64,000 nt of DNA from Filomicrobium insigne (GTDB taxonomy: Bacteria; Pseudomonadota; Alphaproteobacteria; Rhizobiales; Hyphomicrobiaceae), in the NCBI RefSeq assembly GCF_900104305.1, contig NZ_FNJC01000002.1:806001-870000 (forward strand). The letters are read 5' to 3'. The translations under genes were made by a program, and so were the position numbers. Shown here one piece after another: positions 61,043 to 64,000 of this stretch. The notes beneath the pieces were generated by a model that saw only the letters and a program-made list of their open reading frames with translations, was not told where the DNA came from and did no database searches. How positions within the stretch are numbered: the first letter of the stretch is position 1; each line of letters begins with the position of its first letter.

Positions 61043-63126
61043 GAAATCGTACCAAGCGACTCAACTTGAACGCTGCGCGAAATCTCCACGTGCGATAGAA
61101 CCGGTAGGTTCGCGAACAGACGTTCTGTAATGAGCCTCACATAAGGGCGGGCATCTGGCGACGTCACAAGAGCGAAGTTCTTGCCCTTATCCATAAACCC
61201 GCGAATGACCTTCGAAGCTTCCTTGCTGAATTCCTCAATCATCCGCGGATCGAGGTCGAACTGAACAACTTCTCCATTCGAATCCCGCTTCAAGCTTTCA
61301 TGGAACGCAAGGTCCCAGCGGCTGCCCAATCGCAACACACTCAGAACACCGTTTTCAGAGAGATCGCCACAAATCTGCTGACCAATACGGACACGGACAT
61401 GTTCAACAATCTGCTCTGTCCGCCGGGAGTGTGGTGCGATTTCCGCAATCGCTTCCAGGATGAGATGTAGATTTCGGATGGAAACACGTTCCGCCAGAAG
61501 CAACTTCAAGACAGCTTGGATTCCCGAATAAGAAATGTGCTGCGGTGCGATTTCATCAAGAAGGCGGCGATACTCCGCCGGCAAGCGGTCCAGCAAAGAA
61601 CGCATATCCTTGTAGGACAATAACTGAGCCAGATTGTTGCGCAGAATTTCACTTAAGTGCGTCAACAGGACTGAAAGGTTGTCGACGGGTACGAAGCCTT
61701 CGTTCTTAACGTCCTTGGCAAGCGTTTGCGGAACCCACATTGCTTTCATGCCGAAAGCTGGCTCGCGTGCCGGTTCGCCAGGAACCTGAGGTGGCTTGCG
61801 ATCGCCGACAATCACCAGCATATCGCCGAGCCGAAGTTCCTCGTTGGCCATAACCGTACCGTGAATTTTGATCTGATACGCTTTCGACTCGATAAGCAGG
61901 TCGTCGGACAGCTTGATTTCGGGAACGACGAAGCCGTACTGCCGCGCAAACTTGCGCCGCATCTTCGCAACACGTTGCGCCAGCTCCGAATGAGATCTTG
62001 CCAAGCCCGATGAAAGCTGGCGGCCGAAGCAAAGCTCGATCTCGACAGTATTCAGAGATTCCTTGACCGACTCGCGTGCCTTCTCCTGCGCCGCCATCTC
62101 GGTTTTGAGGGCGTCAGCCTCCTGAGCTGCCTTTTCTTCTGCCCACTTTTGCGGGATCGAATACGCGAGGAAAGCCAGGACCGCACCAATGAGTGCGAAC
62201 GGAACAAAGGGTAGCGCCGGCAACAGCGCAAAGATGAACATCAGCATGGAGGCCATGAACAGCGCTCTGGGATGATTACCGAGCTGTCCAAGAACCGCCT
62301 TTTCCGCAGACCCCTTCGTGCCACCTTTAGACACGATCATACCTGCGGCAAGCGCAACGATAAGTGCAGGGATTTGGGTGACCAAGCCATCACCCACCGA
62401 CAGGCGCGTGAAGACGTCAACAGCCTCGCCCACGGACATCCCGTGCCGGAGCACACCGATGATCATACCGCCAAAAATGTTAACGGCAGTGATGATCAAC
62501 CCCGCGATCGCGTCACCGCGTACGAACTTCGAGGCACCGTCCATCGAACCGAAGAACGAGCTCTCCTCTTCCAGCTCACGCCGTCGCCGCTGAGCTTCCT
62601 TTTCATCGAGCAGGCCAGCCGAAAGATCAGCGTCAATCGCCATCTGCTTACCGGGGATAGCATCCAGCGTGAAGCGCGCGCCAACTTCCGCAATACGCGT
62701 TGCACCCTTGGTAATAACGATGAAATTGACCGTCAGCAGGATAACAAAGACGATAATCCCGATAACGAAATCACCGCCCATTACAAAGGTCGAAAATCCT
62801 CCGATCACATGCCCCGCGGCATCGGACCCTTTGGACCCATCCGTCAAGATCAGCCGCGTTGTGGCAATATTAAGCGCGAGCCGCATCATTGTTGCGAGCA
62901 ACAGCACCGTCGGAAACGAGGAGAATTGTAGGGGCGTCTGAATCCACAACGCCACCATGAGAATGAGAACGGAAAAAGCAATCGACAGCGCCAGCCCGAA
63001 ATCCACCATGATGGGTGGTAAAGGCAGGAACAGAACCGTCAACATGAAGATGATAGCTACCGCGAAGCCAATGTCGCGGAAGCCTTCACGTGGCACGGTC
63101 AGCGCCGAGGACGCCGTGTTTTCCAT
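61039..63126 (-). CDS. flhA: flagellar export gate protein FlhA
   Basis: FlhA is the large export-gate protein that uses the proton motive force and docks chaperone complexes. The 695-residue chain has about eight membrane helices in the first 330 residues. The FHIPEP-type block appears ([20 protein letters not shown], then [20 protein letters not shown]). The cytoplasmic nonameric ring domain ends [17 protein letters not shown]. Length matches the family. It lies 108 nt after fliQ. Confidence 0.97.
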   Translation of the reverse strand: MENTASSALTVPREGFRDIGFAVAIIFMLTVLFLPLPPIMVDFGLALSIAFSVLILMVALWIQTPLQFSSFPTVLLLATMMRLALNIATTRLILTDGSKGSDAAGHVIGGFSTFVMGGDFVIGIIVFVILLTVNFIVITKGATRIAEVGARFTLDAIPGKQMAIDADLSAGLLDEKEAQRRRRELEEESSFFGSMDGASKFVRGDAIAGLIITAVNIFGGMIIGVLRHGMSVGEAVDVFTRLSVGDGLVTQIPALIVALAAGMIVSKGGTKGSAEKAVLGQLGNHPRALFMASMLMFIFALLPALPFVPFALIGAVLAFLAYSIPQKWAEEKAAQEADALKTEMAAQEKARESVKESLNTVEIELCFGRQLSSGLARSHSELAQRVAKMRRKFARQYGFVVPEIKLSDDLLIESKAYQIKIHGTVMANEELRLGDMLVIVGDRKPPQVPGEPAREPAFGMKAMWVPQTLAKDVKNEGFVPVDNLSVLLTHLSEILRNNLAQLLSYKDMRSLLDRLPAEYRRLLDEIAPQHISYSGIQAVLKLLLAERVSIRNLHLILEAIAEIAPHSRRTEQIVEHVRVRIGQQICGDLSENGVLSVLRLGSRWDLAFHESLKRDSNGEVVQFDLDPRMIEEFSKEASKVIRGFMDKGKNFALVTSPDARPYVRLITERLFANLPVLSHVEISRSVQVESLGTIS

Positions 63127-63233
63127 GATTTGCGTCTCAACCGTTTAGAATCAAATGCGAGCATACACTCGCTCTCGCATGATTCTTGAGGGCGAAACCT
63201 TGCGCCAAGCCGCCCTCGGGCGAGCCATCAACA

Positions 63234-63500
63234 TCAAAATCCCGTTTCTATTCGCGCGTATAGTGATGTCGAGAATGACATAATGATGCTGCCCACGAAC
63301 GGAGCAGAAACAAGCGATATCAGCAGGATTGCGATAATTTTCGGGATGAACGTAAGCGTCATCTCCTGGATCTGCGTCAAAGCCTGTAAAAGCGCGATGG
63401 CGATACCGACGACCATCGCGGCAATGACGGCCGGGCTCGAAGCCATGAGCACGGCCCAAATGGCCGATTGCACAATATCTAGTGCATCAGCTTCGTTCAT
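63234..63500 (-). CDS. fliQ: flagellar export gate protein FliQ
   Basis: FliQ is a small export-gate subunit. The 88-residue protein has two membrane helices (VLMASSPAVIAAMVVGIAIA; IIAILLISLVSAPFVGSIIM). The conserved LLQALTQIQEMTLTFIPKI lies between them. Its start overlaps the flgD stop by 4 nt. The length and motif are standard. Confidence 0.96.
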   Translation of the reverse strand: MNEADALDIVQSAIWAVLMASSPAVIAAMVVGIAIALLQALTQIQEMTLTFIPKIIAILLISLVSAPFVGSIIMSFSTSLYARIETGF

Positions 63501-63949
63501 GCTTCGGGCTCAGGTTCCGAATCAGGCGTAGCCCCAGACTCTGACAGCATCATGCCGTTGCTCATAACCACTTCGCGACCATCTTCGAGAATTGCAATCG
63601 CACCACCGGTAACGAAGCGAACAGATTCGACAACGCCTGTCACCTCACCATCAGCGGAAGTGATCGTCTTGCCGATGATGCTACCCGCCTGCGAAATCAT
63701 CGTTGCCGCAAACAGCTCATCGAGCTTGTTGTTGGTCACAATTGTTTGCTCGACGTTAGAGAAGGAAGCGAGCTGTGCCACGTACTCGCTGGAATCCATA
63801 GGCTGCAGCGGATCCTGATTTTGCATTTCAGCGATCAGGAGCTGAAGAAACGTATCGTAATCAAGAGACACGTTGCGCGCTGACGAAGATGACGACGACT
63901 CATAAGTCTGTCCGTAGTTCCTGATTGCAGATATGGGGTCTGTAGACAT
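63497..63949 (-). CDS. flgD: hook-cap assembly protein FlgD (short form)
   Basis: FlgD is the scaffold that caps the growing hook. The 150-residue protein has the conserved N-terminal block (DYDTFLQLLIAEMQNQDPLQ, then PMDSSEYVAQLASFSNVEQT). After the family part (IGKTITSADGEVTGVVESV) it ends in an acidic tail, lacking the Tudor/Fn3-like C-terminal domains of enterobacterial FlgD. Short forms are usual in rhizobia. Its start shares one base with the stop of the upstream partial gene. Confidence 0.93.
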   Translation of the reverse strand: MSTDPISAIRNYGQTYESSSSSSARNVSLDYDTFLQLLIAEMQNQDPLQPMDSSEYVAQLASFSNVEQTIVTNNKLDELFAATMISQAGSIIGKTITSADGEVTGVVESVRFVTGGAIAILEDGREVVMSNGMMLSESGATPDSEPEPEA

Positions 63950-64000
63950 CAGGCGATCTCCGCTTCCTGTTCGCGCTCTAACAACCCATCGTCAGGCTGC
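63949..64000 (-). CDS. 3' end of an upstream gene, possibly flbT
   Basis: The last 16 codons of a minus-strand gene are visible, ending QPDDGLLEREQEAEIA and a TGA that overlaps the flgD start (TGATG). In rhizobia flbT, a regulator of flagellin mRNA, usually precedes flgD, so flbT is the best guess. The sequence seen is too short to prove it. Confidence 0.45.
   Translation of the reverse strand, partial: QPDDGLLEREQEAEIA

Noticed and set aside
1-64000. CRISPR array, tRNA, rRNA or insertion sequence
   Set aside because: I found no regularly spaced repeats, cloverleaf sequence or transposase in either strand.

Overview
The window reads as a chromosomal segment of an alphaproteobacterium, most likely of the order Hyphomicrobiales (Rhizobiales). 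The main reason is the flagellar gene set. It includes the rhizobial motility proteins MotC and MotE, a MotD/FliK-type hook-length protein and a DUF1217-repeat protein. It has the gene order flgB-flgC-fliE-flgG-flgA-flgI-motE-flgH-fliL-fliP, and flgD-fliQ-flhA-fliR sits behind a partial gene whose position fits flbT. I cannot name the genus from sequence alone. I see no rRNA, tRNA, CRISPR array, insertion sequence or replication origin.

Region 1 (about 0.4-5.7 kb) is an envelope-stress-like module. A cupin and a YiiX-like permuted papain-fold protein lie on the minus strand. Diverging from them is an operon with ATGA overlaps: ECF sigma factor, membrane anti-sigma factor, exported subtilisin-family protease. 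The same promoter-like motif (TGAACCTTTTC, 16 nt, CGAC) precedes the sigma gene and also a small membrane or secreted protein gene after the protease, which suggests a compact autoregulated regulon.

Region 2 (about 5.7-22.6 kb) is a surface-glycan cluster. It makes GDP-fucose-type sugars (gmd, fcl) and carries a second SDR epimerase/dehydratase and a C-methyltransferase-like protein. It also has three family-2 glycosyltransferases, one of them a 1048-residue fusion to an FkbM-type methyltransferase, and a GT9-like glycosyltransferase. Further members are a stand-alone FkbM-like protein, a sulfotransferase and a CysQ/IMPase-type phosphatase that may recycle PAP. A DUF2793 protein with a spike-like C-terminal half sits inside it. 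The glycan may be capsule, O-antigen or flagellin decoration; the sequence does not decide.

Region 3 (about 22.9-30 kb) holds rlpA, cheB (plus strand) and a minus-strand chemotaxis operon: unknown gene, cheA, cheW, cheY, cheR. CheA is a hybrid with two CheW-like domains and a degenerate receiver.

Region 4 (about 30.2-64 kb) is a large flagellar cluster. On the minus strand are switch genes (fliM, fliG, cheY), then fliF-fliH-motB-motC-fliK-slt, two flagellin genes with structured leaders, the flgB-to-fliP operon, flhB, fliN and motA. On the plus strand are the DUF1217 gene, flgF and fliI. After an insertion of non-flagellar genes (GntR regulator, J-domain protein, GIY-YIG-like protein), the minus strand resumes with flgD, fliQ, flhA, fliR, a FliJ-like protein, a FlgJ-type rod-binding protein and small helpers. 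Hook, hook-cap-junction and filament-cap genes (flgE, flgK, flgL, fliD) are not in the window, so the cluster continues beyond it.
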